In this document: positions 16,030 through 23,118 of the stretch, in pieces
How the letters are laid out: the number at the start of each line of letters is the position of its first letter
Numbering within the stretch: position 1 is the stretch's first letter
Assembly (NCBI GenBank): GCA_964402715.1
Contig: CAYODJ010000026.1
Coordinates: forward strand, 1 to 30,203
Direction: 5' to 3'
Source of the DNA: CALXOD01 sp964402715
Lineage (GTDB): Bacteria > Verrucomicrobiota > Lentisphaeria > Victivallales > Victivallaceae
DNA length: 30,203 bases
The notes under the pieces: generated by a model
The model's input: the letters and a program-made list of their open reading frames with translations, nothing else
The model's database searches: none
What the model was told of the DNA's origin: nothing
Position numbers and translations under genes: made by a program

Positions 16030-16034
16030 ACAAA
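16006..16034 (-). promoter_or_regulatory. Promoter for the GH32-PfkB fusion gene
   Basis: On the minus strand TATGAT (16006-16011) is preceded by TTGTTT at 16028-16033 with a 16-base spacer (or TTTGTT with 17). The predicted start near 15999 leaves a leader of about 110 bases holding the CACAG palindrome. Confidence 0.45.
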
Positions 16035-16073
16035 CGCAGCGTGAATCACCTCTGTGAGTGCGGCATGGAGCCC

Positions 16074-16110
16074 GGCGGCATGCCGACGTATCGGATTCGG
16101 CGATGCCGCC
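16074..16110. other. Long stem-loop of unknown role
   Basis: GGCGGCATGCCGA (16074-16086) pairs with 16097-16110 to form a 13-bp stem with a single bulged G at 16102 and a 10-base loop. There is no T tract on either side, so it does not look like a terminator. It lies between two divergent promoters and is outside both predicted transcripts. Confidence 0.5.
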
Positions 16111-16172
16111 TGTCCAACCGTCGTTGATGCCGATTTCCGCAAATATCATGCCGTGAACCGGACAGATGCGGC

Positions 16173-16188
16173 CGGGCGGCGACGCCCG
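16173..16188. other. GC-rich hairpin with GCGA tetraloop
   Basis: CGGGCG and CGCCCG close a GCGA (GNRA-type) tetraloop. On the plus strand this is a very stable small hairpin; no T run follows it. Confidence 0.4.
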
Positions 16189-16294
16189 CCCGTTGTATAC
16201 GCTATCAGATCAATGCCGCCCATGGAAAATCGACAGTCCGTCTCAGAACCATGTCAATTGCGAATGGAATCCAGCTTTTTCACAATGTGCGCGT

Positions 16295-16323
16295 TTGACA
16301 AATCACGGCCGACCATCTATAGT
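16295..16323 (+). promoter_or_regulatory. Near-consensus promoter far upstream of galM
   Basis: TTGACA (16295-16300) is a perfect -35 box, the spacer is 17 bases and the -10 box is TATAGT (16318-16323). Transcription would begin near 16329, about 228 bases before the galM ATG. It is among the best promoter matches in the window. Confidence 0.65.
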
Positions 16324-16327
16324 CGGT

Positions 16328-16418
16328 GCCGCATGCGACTCTGCATCCTTTCACTATACCTGAGGCGCGCATACCGTCAACCACCGATCGTATGTCGTCC
16401 GAAACATGCGCATGCGGC
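16328..16418 (+). other. Candidate structured RNA or galM leader
   Basis: GCCGCATGCG at 16328-16337, right at the predicted transcription start, is perfectly complementary to CGCATGCGGC at 16409-16418; outward wobble and G-C pairs extend the stem to 13. Inside, GCATAC near 16368 can pair with GTATGT near 16390. A second small hairpin (TGCGG/CCGCA) follows at about 16427-16442. No ORF with a ribosome site is visible. The RNA could be a small RNA or a cis-acting leader of galM. I do not recognise it as a known family. Confidence 0.4.
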
Positions 16419-16472
16419 GTCGGAAGATGCGGAAACCGCCGCAAATCGGCCGTCGACTGAACCGCGACATCC

Positions 16473-16501
16473 GATTTTTCTCGGTACAGATCGTTTATAA
16501 A
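16473..16501 (+). promoter_or_regulatory. Possible second promoter close to galM
   Basis: TATAAA (16496-16501) would be a good -10 box, but the matching -35 (GATTTT, 16473-16478) is poor. If used, the galM leader would be only about 50 bases. Confidence 0.25.
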
Positions 16502-16556
16502 CGAATGCCGTACGTAGATGATGAAGCGAAAATGAGTTCAGAGGAGACAGAACCAA

Positions 16557-17588
16557 ATGCTTGAACGTGAATTCTTTAGGCTGCCGGACGGTCGGATCGC
16601 GCATTTGTTTCAGCTGCAAACCGGAAACGGTACACTGACTGCGCAGATCAGCAATTTCGGCGGGGTGCTATACTCGTTAACCTACGCCGGACGCAGTGGC
16701 GCACCCACGGATGTCGTGCTTGGGTATCAGGATCCGAATGATTATCGTATGTCCGGCACATACTTCGGCGCATTGGTTGGACGGGTGGCGAACCGGATTG
16801 CGGGAGCAAGCTTCGTGCTGGACGGCATCACCTACAATCTGACCGCAAATGAAAAATCCAACAGCCTGCACGGCGGCGTCGGATTCAGCCACCGACTGTG
16901 GGAAGTGCTGGAACATCGTGAGGATTTGCTGTCGTTGCGCCTGTTCAGCCCTGACGGCGAGGACGGTTATCCCGGAGATCTCGTCGCAACCGCAACGTAC
17001 CGGCTGGTGCCGCCGAGCACCTTGTCGTTGGAGCTCTCTGCAACCGCATCGTCGGCAACATTGGTGAACCTGACCGGACACACTTATTTCAATCTGGACG
17101 GTGACGGGGCAGGGCGCATAGATGGACAGTCGATCCAGGTGCATGCCGCGGAACGGCAGGAAGTTGGAGCAGACTTAATTCCCACCGGAAGATTGCTGCC
17201 GGTGTCGGGAACGCCGTATGACTTGCGTCAAATGCGCCGTTTCGGCGATCTGTTCAGGATACTGCCCGACGGCTTCGACGACAACATGGTGTTGTCTGCA
17301 CGGCAGGAGGGTCTGCGGGTGATGGCGACTGCCTTTTCAGAAACGACCGGCATACGCATGGATCTTGCAGGAACGGACATCTCGATTCAACTGTACACTG
17401 GCGGCTGGCTTAACGGCACGGACATAGGCAAGAACGGCCGAGGATATGAGCGGTTCTCCGGATTCTGTTTGGAGCCGCAGCATCTGATCGACAGCCCTCA
17501 TCACCAGGCTTTTCCGAGTGTTCGTTTGGATGTCGGAGAATTGTACAGGCAGAAAATCGAATACCGCTTTTCGCAGATGCAGTCTTGA
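16557..17588 (+). CDS. galM: Aldose 1-epimerase (galactose mutarotase)
   Basis: The 343-residue enzyme interconverts alpha and beta anomers of glucose, galactose and related aldoses. Family residues are all present: R80 in GRVANR, H105 in SLHGG, the catalytic acid H175 in NLTGHTYFNL and the catalytic base E306 in CLEPQH. The ATG follows GAGGAG with 10-base spacing. No signal peptide is seen, so it is cytoplasmic. It is divergent from the GH32-PfkB fusion gene; a retaining beta-fructosidase releases alpha-glucose from sucrose, so a mutarotase next to it makes sense, as does the ROK kinase at 20290. This functional link is inference. The gene is preceded by a long structured leader. Confidence 0.93.
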   Translation: MLEREFFRLPDGRIAHLFQLQTGNGTLTAQISNFGGVLYSLTYAGRSGAPTDVVLGYQDPNDYRMSGTYFGALVGRVANRIAGASFVLDGITYNLTANEKSNSLHGGVGFSHRLWEVLEHREDLLSLRLFSPDGEDGYPGDLVATATYRLVPPSTLSLELSATASSATLVNLTGHTYFNLDGDGAGRIDGQSIQVHAAERQEVGADLIPTGRLLPVSGTPYDLRQMRRFGDLFRILPDGFDDNMVLSARQEGLRVMATAFSETTGIRMDLAGTDISIQLYTGGWLNGTDIGKNGRGYERFSGFCLEPQHLIDSPHHQAFPSVRLDVGELYRQKIEYRFSQMQS

Positions 17589-17957
17589 GTTGCGCCATGA
17601 CGGAATCGTCCGCCGGTAGGAAGTGTAGTCTCGAAAACTGCGCCCGTAGCCGAGCTGAGATCCGTGTCCCGCTGACCGCCATCGGTTAAAGGCCGTCTTG
17701 TTGTGGCCGGATTGAACATCCCGTTTCGGCATCGATTGTCTGTCCTTTGCGCCATGACACCGGGTCTCCGCCGCTGCGGCGCCGAGTCGACGGGAAACAT
17801 CACTGCGGAGATTGCGTCTCTTCCCTGAAATCAGTGTCCATGCCGCATTTCCGTTTAGGCGGTTACGGATGCTTGTGGCAACAATTGCGATGAGGCTCCC
17901 TCACGTCAACGGCTGATTCATACCGCAGGCGACGCTCAGCCGTCCACGCCGAGCCGG
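17589..17957. other. Intergenic region without a recognisable gene
   Basis: The 369 bases between the convergent galM and tonB genes hold no supported ORF, tRNA or clear terminator. The only pattern seen is a 12-base direct repeat, TTGCGCCATGAC, at 17590-17601 and 17747-17758. Confidence 0.4.
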
Positions 17958-18824
17958 TCATTCTGCCGCAGATGTGTCGATAACTATGTTCTGGTGGCTC
18001 CATGCCTTGCCGTCGGGCGGCATCGGAAAACGGTTCAGTTCCTCCAGCATTCTGGTCACTGCGGCGTCCATGGCGGGGATGCCGCTGGCCTGCACTACAC
18101 GCGCCGAAATAAGGCTGCCGTTCCCCGCGATATTCAACGCAATCCTAACCTCCGGCTTGCGGTCTCCGAGCTGAGCTCGCGAGGGAACATACGCAGCCCA
18201 TTGCATTTTCAAGAATGTCACCAATATTCCGGCGTAACTGTCCGTCTTGCCGCTTCCCCCCTGAGGCGTATTCGAACTTCTCTCTCCAAATTTTTGGGCA
18301 ATGTCTGCTTTACCGATCGGCACAAGCTCATTGGTGTTGCTTCCTGAGCGGGCGGTCTTCTCACGAACATCCGAAGACTTTCTGGAATCGTCGGCAGACT
18401 TCGACGGCCGTCTGTCCTTCGTCGTCGGTTTTGACGCGGCAAGTTTGGTCAAATTGAGCTGCGGCTCCCGGACCGGCTTTACCGGCGGAGGAGTCGGCAC
18501 TGGCAATCCGGATACTACCGGCTCGGCAACGGACTGACGTTGCGGCTGCGCGGGAATCACATCCGGCAATTCCGGCCGCGGCTCCGTTTTAGACTCGGGC
18601 TTAGCATGTTCCGCCGGTTTCTTCGGCTCTGGAGGCAGTCGTTGGGTTTCGTTCCCTGTCACCTGACCGACCGACGGGACATCCACCAGATTGACGGAAA
18701 AAGATTGTTTTTCAGGCTCAAGGAGGCCACGCACATACAGCAACGTCATCGGCCCGAAAACAGCCAGGATGTGAAGTATCAGGACGTTGCAAAAAATACG
18801 TTTGCCTCTGTTCAGCGATGCCAT
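17958..18824 (-). CDS. tonB: TonB-family energy transducer
   Basis: The 288-residue protein carries proton-motive energy from ExbB/ExbD to outer membrane receptors. Residues 10-32 form the inner membrane anchor. A Pro/Glu/Lys-rich periplasm-spanning linker runs from about 63 to 123, followed by a Ser/Lys-rich part. A TonB C-terminal domain runs from about 197 to 285 (SYAGILVTFLKMQW, then the paired strands and AARVVQASGIPAMDAAV-like helix start, ending in FPMPPDG). ATG 18824 is used although its GGAGA site is about 14 bases away; a TTG 13 codons upstream has no site. It follows exbD by 44 bases and ends the exbB-exbD-tonB operon. A TolA role is the main alternative; TolB/Pal are absent here, and the C-terminal domain looks TonB-like. 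Confidence 0.8.
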   Translation of the reverse strand: MASLNRGKRIFCNVLILHILAVFGPMTLLYVRGLLEPEKQSFSVNLVDVPSVGQVTGNETQRLPPEPKKPAEHAKPESKTEPRPELPDVIPAQPQRQSVAEPVVSGLPVPTPPPVKPVREPQLNLTKLAASKPTTKDRRPSKSADDSRKSSDVREKTARSGSNTNELVPIGKADIAQKFGERSSNTPQGGSGKTDSYAGILVTFLKMQWAAYVPSRAQLGDRKPEVRIALNIAGNGSLISARVVQASGIPAMDAAVTRMLEELNRFPMPPDGKAWSHQNIVIDTSAAE

Positions 18825-18868
18825 ATGTGCAGAGTCGTCTCCGCGTCTCGGACAAATGATCAAATACG

Positions 18869-19282
18869 CTAATTGCTGCGTTCCGCCTGGGTAACCAGGG
18901 AAATGTTTGTAAAACCGGAATTTTTAATATCACGCATCAGCCCGACTACATCGCTGTACGGACGATCGCCGTCGGCTCGCAGCAGAAGAACGGTCTTGGG
19001 TGATTTCTCTTTGAGCGCACGCAACGCAATCATCAGCTCCTCCCGCGTGACCACACGACGTTCGTAGTCTATATCCCCATCCCTCTTAAGAGTGACACTC
19101 TGAAAATTCTCCGGCGGCAGCTGCTCGGCATTCATCTCCGGCGGATTGACGCTGGTGCCGTATTCCATCAACGGCATGGTGATCATGAACACGATCAACA
19201 GCAAAAAGGTCAGATCCAGCAACGGAGTCATATTGATTTGATCGATCGCATCCAGACGTGAGCGTTGTTTCCGACGGGACAT
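18869..19282 (-). CDS. exbD: Biopolymer transport protein ExbD
   Basis: The 137-residue subunit of the ExbBD motor has a single N-terminal membrane helix (about 22-40) with the essential proton-carrying aspartate D23 in NMTPLLDLTFLLL, and a periplasmic domain of about 95 residues. The N-terminus is basic, as expected for the cytoplasmic side. AGGGTG precedes the ATG. It starts 13 bases after exbB, so the two are co-translated in fixed proportion. TolR is the close alternative; the neighbouring TonB-like gene favours ExbD. Confidence 0.9.
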   Translation of the reverse strand: MSRRKQRSRLDAIDQINMTPLLDLTFLLLIVFMITMPLMEYGTSVNPPEMNAEQLPPENFQSVTLKRDGDIDYERRVVTREELMIALRALKEKSPKTVLLLRADGDRPYSDVVGLMRDIKNSGFTNISLVTQAERSN

Positions 19283-19295
19283 GAATCCGGCACCC

Positions 19296-20093
19296 TTATT
19301 CGCCTACTTTCGCGGAAACGATCCGATCGACCCCCAACCGCTCCAATTTAAGCTTCACCATGAATTCTTCGGTAAAATTGTCCATGTTCACCGTCATCTT
19401 GCGAATGGAAGAGGTCAATAAATTGTATCCTATGAGCGAAGGAATCGCCACCACCAGTCCGGCGACGGTAGTTAACAGTGCTCCCGCAACTCCTGGAGCC
19501 AATGCCGTGAAATCGGATTTGCCGGCGGAGGCAATCCCGCAGAAAGCCATCATCACTCCCCATACCGTACCGAACAGCCCGAAAAAAGGACTGACGCTGA
19601 CCATGGTTGCCAGCAGACCGATTCTGGTCTCCAAATCCATGATCTGTATGGACACCTCGCGCTCCAGCACAGCCTGAATCGCATTGTGCTGCTCGTCGGT
19701 TAGCCGCACCGGGGTCACGGACGGCACGTTCACCGCAGAATTGACGGCAGCTGCGCCGAAAGCGACGCTCCCGGCTCCGGCCTCCTCGTAAAATTTCAGC
19801 AGCCGCTCCACCCCCTCGGAATAAACACAGGCAATCGGACCGGAGTTCGCAGCAGCCTCGCGAACCAGCGAAGCAATCGCCCCGCGATTGTTGCGAAAAC
19901 GGGAGAGAAAACGATCGGACAGCTTGCGTGCCCTGTACAACGCCATCCCCTTGTCCAGCATGATGGTCCAAGTGAAAACCGAACTTACCAACAGCAGAAC
20001 GACGATCGCCTTGCCGACTCCGTCACTGTTCTCGAATGCGTAGTACACACCGGGCGAGGCGACGACGGAGCCGGCGGCGAACAGACTGCACAT
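19296..20093 (-). CDS. exbB: ExbB/TolQ family proton channel protein
   Basis: The 265-residue protein forms the pentameric stator-like ring around ExbD. Three membrane helices lie at about 27-45, 158-187 and 197-225, with a large cytoplasmic loop between the first two, as in the family. The conserved GLFGTVWGVM is at 172-181, and the last helix carries LAPGVAGALLTT at 198-209, including the conserved Thr residues lining the channel. The ATG at 20093 follows AAGGTGAG. It is first in the exbB-exbD-tonB operon and divergent from the ROK kinase gene. No clear promoter was recognised on this strand in 20094-20207. Confidence 0.9.
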   Translation of the reverse strand: MCSLFAAGSVVASPGVYYAFENSDGVGKAIVVLLLVSSVFTWTIMLDKGMALYRARKLSDRFLSRFRNNRGAIASLVREAAANSGPIACVYSEGVERLLKFYEEAGAGSVAFGAAAVNSAVNVPSVTPVRLTDEQHNAIQAVLEREVSIQIMDLETRIGLLATMVSVSPFFGLFGTVWGVMMAFCGIASAGKSDFTALAPGVAGALLTTVAGLVVAIPSLIGYNLLTSSIRKMTVNMDNFTEEFMVKLKLERLGVDRIVSAKVGE

Positions 20094-20207
20094 ATATTCT
20101 CACCTTTCCAAGACGAATTGCTTGCTGAAGCTGCGCACGTATCAGCACCCGTTCGCGCAAAAGGCATCCCCGGCACATCCGGATATGTGAAAACGGGACA
20201 CGGACAG

Positions 20208-20236
20208 TTGATTACCACCACACTGCGAATTATATT
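20208..20236 (+). promoter_or_regulatory. Promoter for the ROK kinase gene
   Basis: TTGATT (20208-20213) and TATATT (20231-20236) are 17 bases apart. The predicted start near 20243 leaves a leader of about 47 bases. Confidence 0.55.
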
Positions 20237-20240
20237 CTTG

Positions 20241-20254
20241 GAAAAAATTTTTTC
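20241..20254. repeat. A6T6 palindrome at the ROK gene transcription start
   Basis: The perfect 14-base palindrome GAAAAAATTTTTTC lies exactly over the predicted start point. It could be an intrinsically bent A/T tract, a repressor site or a weak hairpin in the early transcript. Confidence 0.35.
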
Positions 20255-20289
20255 AAGATCCTGGCTAAAGAAAAACATGGGAGATTTTC

Positions 20290-21276
20290 ATGAACGACGC
20301 GTTCCACGTCCTTGGATACGATATCGGGGGGACAAAACTGGCAATCGGGCTGCTTGACAGCAACGGCCGCATCATCGGCAAGGCAAGGATCGACAACAAG
20401 GACACGCATCCCGACGACGTCCTGCCGCAGATGGTCGCCATCGGTGAGAAAATGGTGAATGATGCCGGATTGTCCATGCGAGACATTCGCGCATTCGGCA
20501 TTTCGGCTCCGTATCCGGCTGACCCCGTGCACGGTGTAATGACTGCTCCCCCGAACAACCCGAAGTGGCGAAATGTTCCGGTTCTGCAATATCTGGAGGA
20601 TGCGCTGGGCATCCCCGGCGTCTTTGAAAACGATGCCAATTGCGCCGCTTTGGCGGAATGGTTTTTCGGGGCCGGACGCGGTTGTGAGGACTTCATATAT
20701 CTGACCATGAGCACCGGCATCGGCGGAGGCATAATCGCAGCAAACCGCTTGGTGCGCGGAAGACGATTCAAAGCGGGTGAAATCGGTCATATACCGATTG
20801 AAAGGAACGGTATCGAGTGCGCCTGCGGGCTGCACGGCTGCTACGAAGCCTACTGTGGCGGACGCTCCGTAGCACTGAGGATTCAACAGGAACTGCGCGA
20901 TAAGCCGGACCATCCGATGGTGCGTCTGGCGGGTGGCGTTCTGGAGAACATCGACATGGTCGTCTTGGAAAGGGCGGTTCGTGAGCGCGACGATTATGCC
21001 GTGAAGTTCTGGGACGACATGTGTCGCCGTAACGCCCAGGCTTTCGGACTTCTGCTGAGCATCTTCAATCCGTCACGTTTGATACTCGGCACTTTCGCGT
21101 GGGCGGCAGGCGAACTGTTCATGGAGCCGGTACGCCGATATCTGCCTGAATACACGTGGCCGCAAATGATTTCCGACTGCGAGATCGTACCCAGCGAGCT
21201 GCGTCGTGAAATCGGCTATTATGCCGGCGCGGCGGCGGTATTCAATCATCTGAAAGAAAAGGCCGCAGTCAAATGA
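20290..21276 (+). CDS. ROK family sugar kinase (probable glucokinase)
   Basis: The 328-residue kinase has the ATP phosphate loop DIGGTK at 11-16, the catalytic aspartate D115 in FENDANCA, the glycine-rich TGIGGGI at 142-148 and the zinc site H167, C177, C179 and C184 within GHIP and CACGLHGCYE. There is no N-terminal helix-turn-helix, so it is a kinase and not a ROK repressor. The ATG follows GGGAG at close to ideal spacing. ROK kinases act on glucose, fructose, N-acetylmannosamine or allose; residues here fit glucokinase best, but the sugar cannot be fixed from sequence alone. It stands alone on the plus strand between divergent exbB and convergent minus-strand genes; no terminator was seen after it. 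Confidence 0.88.
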   Translation: MNDAFHVLGYDIGGTKLAIGLLDSNGRIIGKARIDNKDTHPDDVLPQMVAIGEKMVNDAGLSMRDIRAFGISAPYPADPVHGVMTAPPNNPKWRNVPVLQYLEDALGIPGVFENDANCAALAEWFFGAGRGCEDFIYLTMSTGIGGGIIAANRLVRGRRFKAGEIGHIPIERNGIECACGLHGCYEAYCGGRSVALRIQQELRDKPDHPMVRLAGGVLENIDMVVLERAVRERDDYAVKFWDDMCRRNAQAFGLLLSIFNPSRLILGTFAWAAGELFMEPVRRYLPEYTWPQMISDCEIVPSELRREIGYYAGAAAVFNHLKEKAAVK

Positions 21277-21287
21277 CTGACGGTACG

Positions 21288-21623
21288 TTAATACTCATGA
21301 AGCCTGACATCGCATCGGTGCTCTCTCATAACGGCGCACAACGGGAAGCTGCGGGCGCATTGTAAAACCGCAAACAGAAACCGGAACGTTCCGGGGCGTG
21401 CCGGTTGCGAATTGTACGTCGGAAAGCATGCGGCCGTCGGAAATACCGGAGAGGCGAATGTCGCATTGGCAACGACTTTGTTCGACAACCAAGAGTGTCT
21501 CCCGCCGGATTCGGGGCGCCAGGTCGTTTCGCCGGTTTCCCTGTCCTCCGGATGCGTCACACTCCGCAGCCCAAGGGACTCGACAGAATCAAATACGCCG
21601 ATCGGCGATGCGGCTTCGGTCAC
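21288..21623 (-). CDS. Doubtful small ORF overlapping the end of the preceding gene
   Basis: A 111-codon frame begins at a GTG that shares a GTGA overlap with the stop of the gene ending at 21620, the classic arrangement for coupled translation. Its codon third positions are GC-rich, like its neighbours. Against it: the GGAGG sequence is only 2 bases from the GTG, the product resembles no family I know, and it has many Cys, Arg and Pro residues spread without pattern. It may be a young or decaying gene, or chance. The remaining bases of 21277-21619 hold nothing else. Confidence 0.2.
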   Translation of the reverse strand: MTEAASPIGVFDSVESLGLRSVTHPEDRETGETTWRPESGGRHSWLSNKVVANATFASPVFPTAACFPTYNSQPARPGTFRFLFAVLQCARSFPLCAVMREHRCDVRLHEY

Positions 21624-22324
21624 TTCCTCCGTCCGCTCTGTCTGCGCCCCAATCCCGCGAGAAACATCCGATTCAACTCGTACGGTCGGTATACCAGCTC
21701 CAAATTGCCGTGTTCATCAATTTTTATGCGCTCGACAACCGTCAGAAATTTCTGCATTTCCTTGTGCCGACGCAGCCGCTTCAACGCCACACCCAGAATG
21801 CAGTCCGCGACACTCCCGCCTAAAGGGATACTCCCGATCTGCAGAGTCGAGGTAATCAGCCGCACCATTCCGTTCTCCAACTCCGGCCTGACGCGCAGCC
21901 GCACCGTAACGCCGCCCCCAAACAACAGCGGCATGCCCGTGTCGTAAGTGTATACGACATCGAACTCCCCCCGATCGTACGACGCCTGAAACGGCCTGGT
22001 CAGAAAGGCGTCATGCCAAACGACAGCTCCGTTAGGCCGCATCATTGCCATCATACTACCGCCGTTGGCGACAAAACGCAGCACCGTGTTGACCTGATCC
22101 GGCGTCAAGAGAACCACCGCACGTTCCCCGCGCTCATTCCGCAACAGCCGAGGAAGTTCTCTCATCGCCAGATCCGTCTGGAATTTCCAGTCCTTCGGTG
22201 TCAGAAGCGGCACCGGATAGCGTACATTCTTCGAGAACAGCAGCGACAGCAGCAGTGCGCCAATCAGCAGAGACACCGAAATCGCAAAAATAATTGCCGC
22301 CCGCTTGCCGAAGTGCCGCTTCAT
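21620..22324 (-). CDS. Membrane-anchored protein of unknown function
   Basis: The 234-residue protein has a basic start, one transmembrane helix (about 9-30) and a beta-rich domain outside the membrane (about 40-225). The architecture and the LLTPDQVNTVLRFV segment at 72-85 recall YpmS/DUF2140-like proteins of Firmicutes, but the match is weak and I would not transfer a function. The ATG at 22324 follows AGGGATG. It lies 29 bases downstream of tsaB in the lysA-tsaB block, so it is probably co-transcribed. The tail is highly basic. Confidence 0.7.
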   Translation of the reverse strand: MKRHFGKRAAIIFAISVSLLIGALLLSLLFSKNVRYPVPLLTPKDWKFQTDLAMRELPRLLRNERGERAVVLLTPDQVNTVLRFVANGGSMMAMMRPNGAVVWHDAFLTRPFQASYDRGEFDVVYTYDTGMPLLFGGGVTVRLRVRPELENGMVRLITSTLQIGSIPLGGSVADCILGVALKRLRRHKEMQKFLTVVERIKIDEHGNLELVYRPYELNRMFLAGLGRRQSGRRK

Positions 22325-22353
22325 CGCATCCCTGCGTCGTTACCAGCTACCAT

Positions 22354-23040
22354 TCATCGCCGTCCGCAGGATGCGGAGACCGCCGGACGGACATAGATCA
22401 AGCGGGTCAAATCATCATCGAAATCCTGAGAGTCAGACCGCAGCAACGCAACGGCGGAAAGACGCCTCGGAACCGTGAAACGCACGGCAATCTCATCGCC
22501 GAGCAGGCGCTTCAGCGCCTCCAGATCATCCGCAGGCGCACATAGAATATCAAAACGCTCCCCGCGCCCCAATTCCTTCCGCGCGGTCTCCGCACTCCAC
22601 ACTGCGGGAATTCCCGACGATATCAGTCTGCCGCCGCGTTTGACAACTTCACACAGCACCACTTCCGAGTTTCTGCCGTCAAAGCAGACACCGATCACCG
22701 CACCTTCATGGACGACTCCGCACGACGACGCCGGAATCAGCGACGACGGCACGCAGCGCACGTGCACTCCCTGACGCTGAAACGACCAGCCTGAGACCAG
22801 CGCCGCAGCGACACGCATACCTGTAAAACTGCCCGGCCCGGCGCCTACAGACCAGCGCGTGATTTCCGAAACTGTCAGTCGCACTGCGCCAAGTTCGCCT
22901 GAAATCCAACAAGCCAGACGCGACGCATCGCGTCCGTGCATGGGACAGGCCGCGTCGACCAGCACCGATCCGCCGTCGTCGGCAAGAGCGAACATCGCGG
23001 AATGCCCGGAGACATCGATGGCGCCGTGCCACTCGTTCAT
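22354..23040 (-). CDS. tsaB: tRNA threonylcarbamoyladenosine biosynthesis protein TsaB
   Basis: The 228-residue protein is the scaffold partner of TsaD and TsaE in making t6A37 on ANN-decoding tRNAs. The diagnostic segment VGAGPGSFTGMRVA is at 65-78, and the C-terminal IYVRPAV corresponds to the usual L-Y-x-R-P ending. The N-terminal strand that normally has D-T-S reads DVSG here. The middle domain is divergent, as usual for TsaB, which lacks catalytic residues. The start at 23040 follows GGGGAT. It is 78 bases after lysA and 29 before the unknown membrane gene. Confidence 0.88.
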   Translation of the reverse strand: MNEWHGAIDVSGHSAMFALADDGGSVLVDAACPMHGRDASRLACWISGELGAVRLTVSEITRWSVGAGPGSFTGMRVAAALVSGWSFQRQGVHVRCVPSSLIPASSCGVVHEGAVIGVCFDGRNSEVVLCEVVKRGGRLISSGIPAVWSAETARKELGRGERFDILCAPADDLEALKRLLGDEIAVRFTVPRRLSAVALLRSDSQDFDDDLTRLIYVRPAVSASCGRR

Positions 23041-23118
23041 GACAGCGCATCCCCGGCGCTATCGCGTCTCACATCGATATGTGCCGTCATTTGCAAAATC
23101 TATTCACCATGCAACGGT

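Noticed and set aside
17501..17803. Several minus-strand frames of 90-130 codons over the end of galM
   Set aside because: They overlap each other and galM, have no ribosome site and have shadow-like composition.
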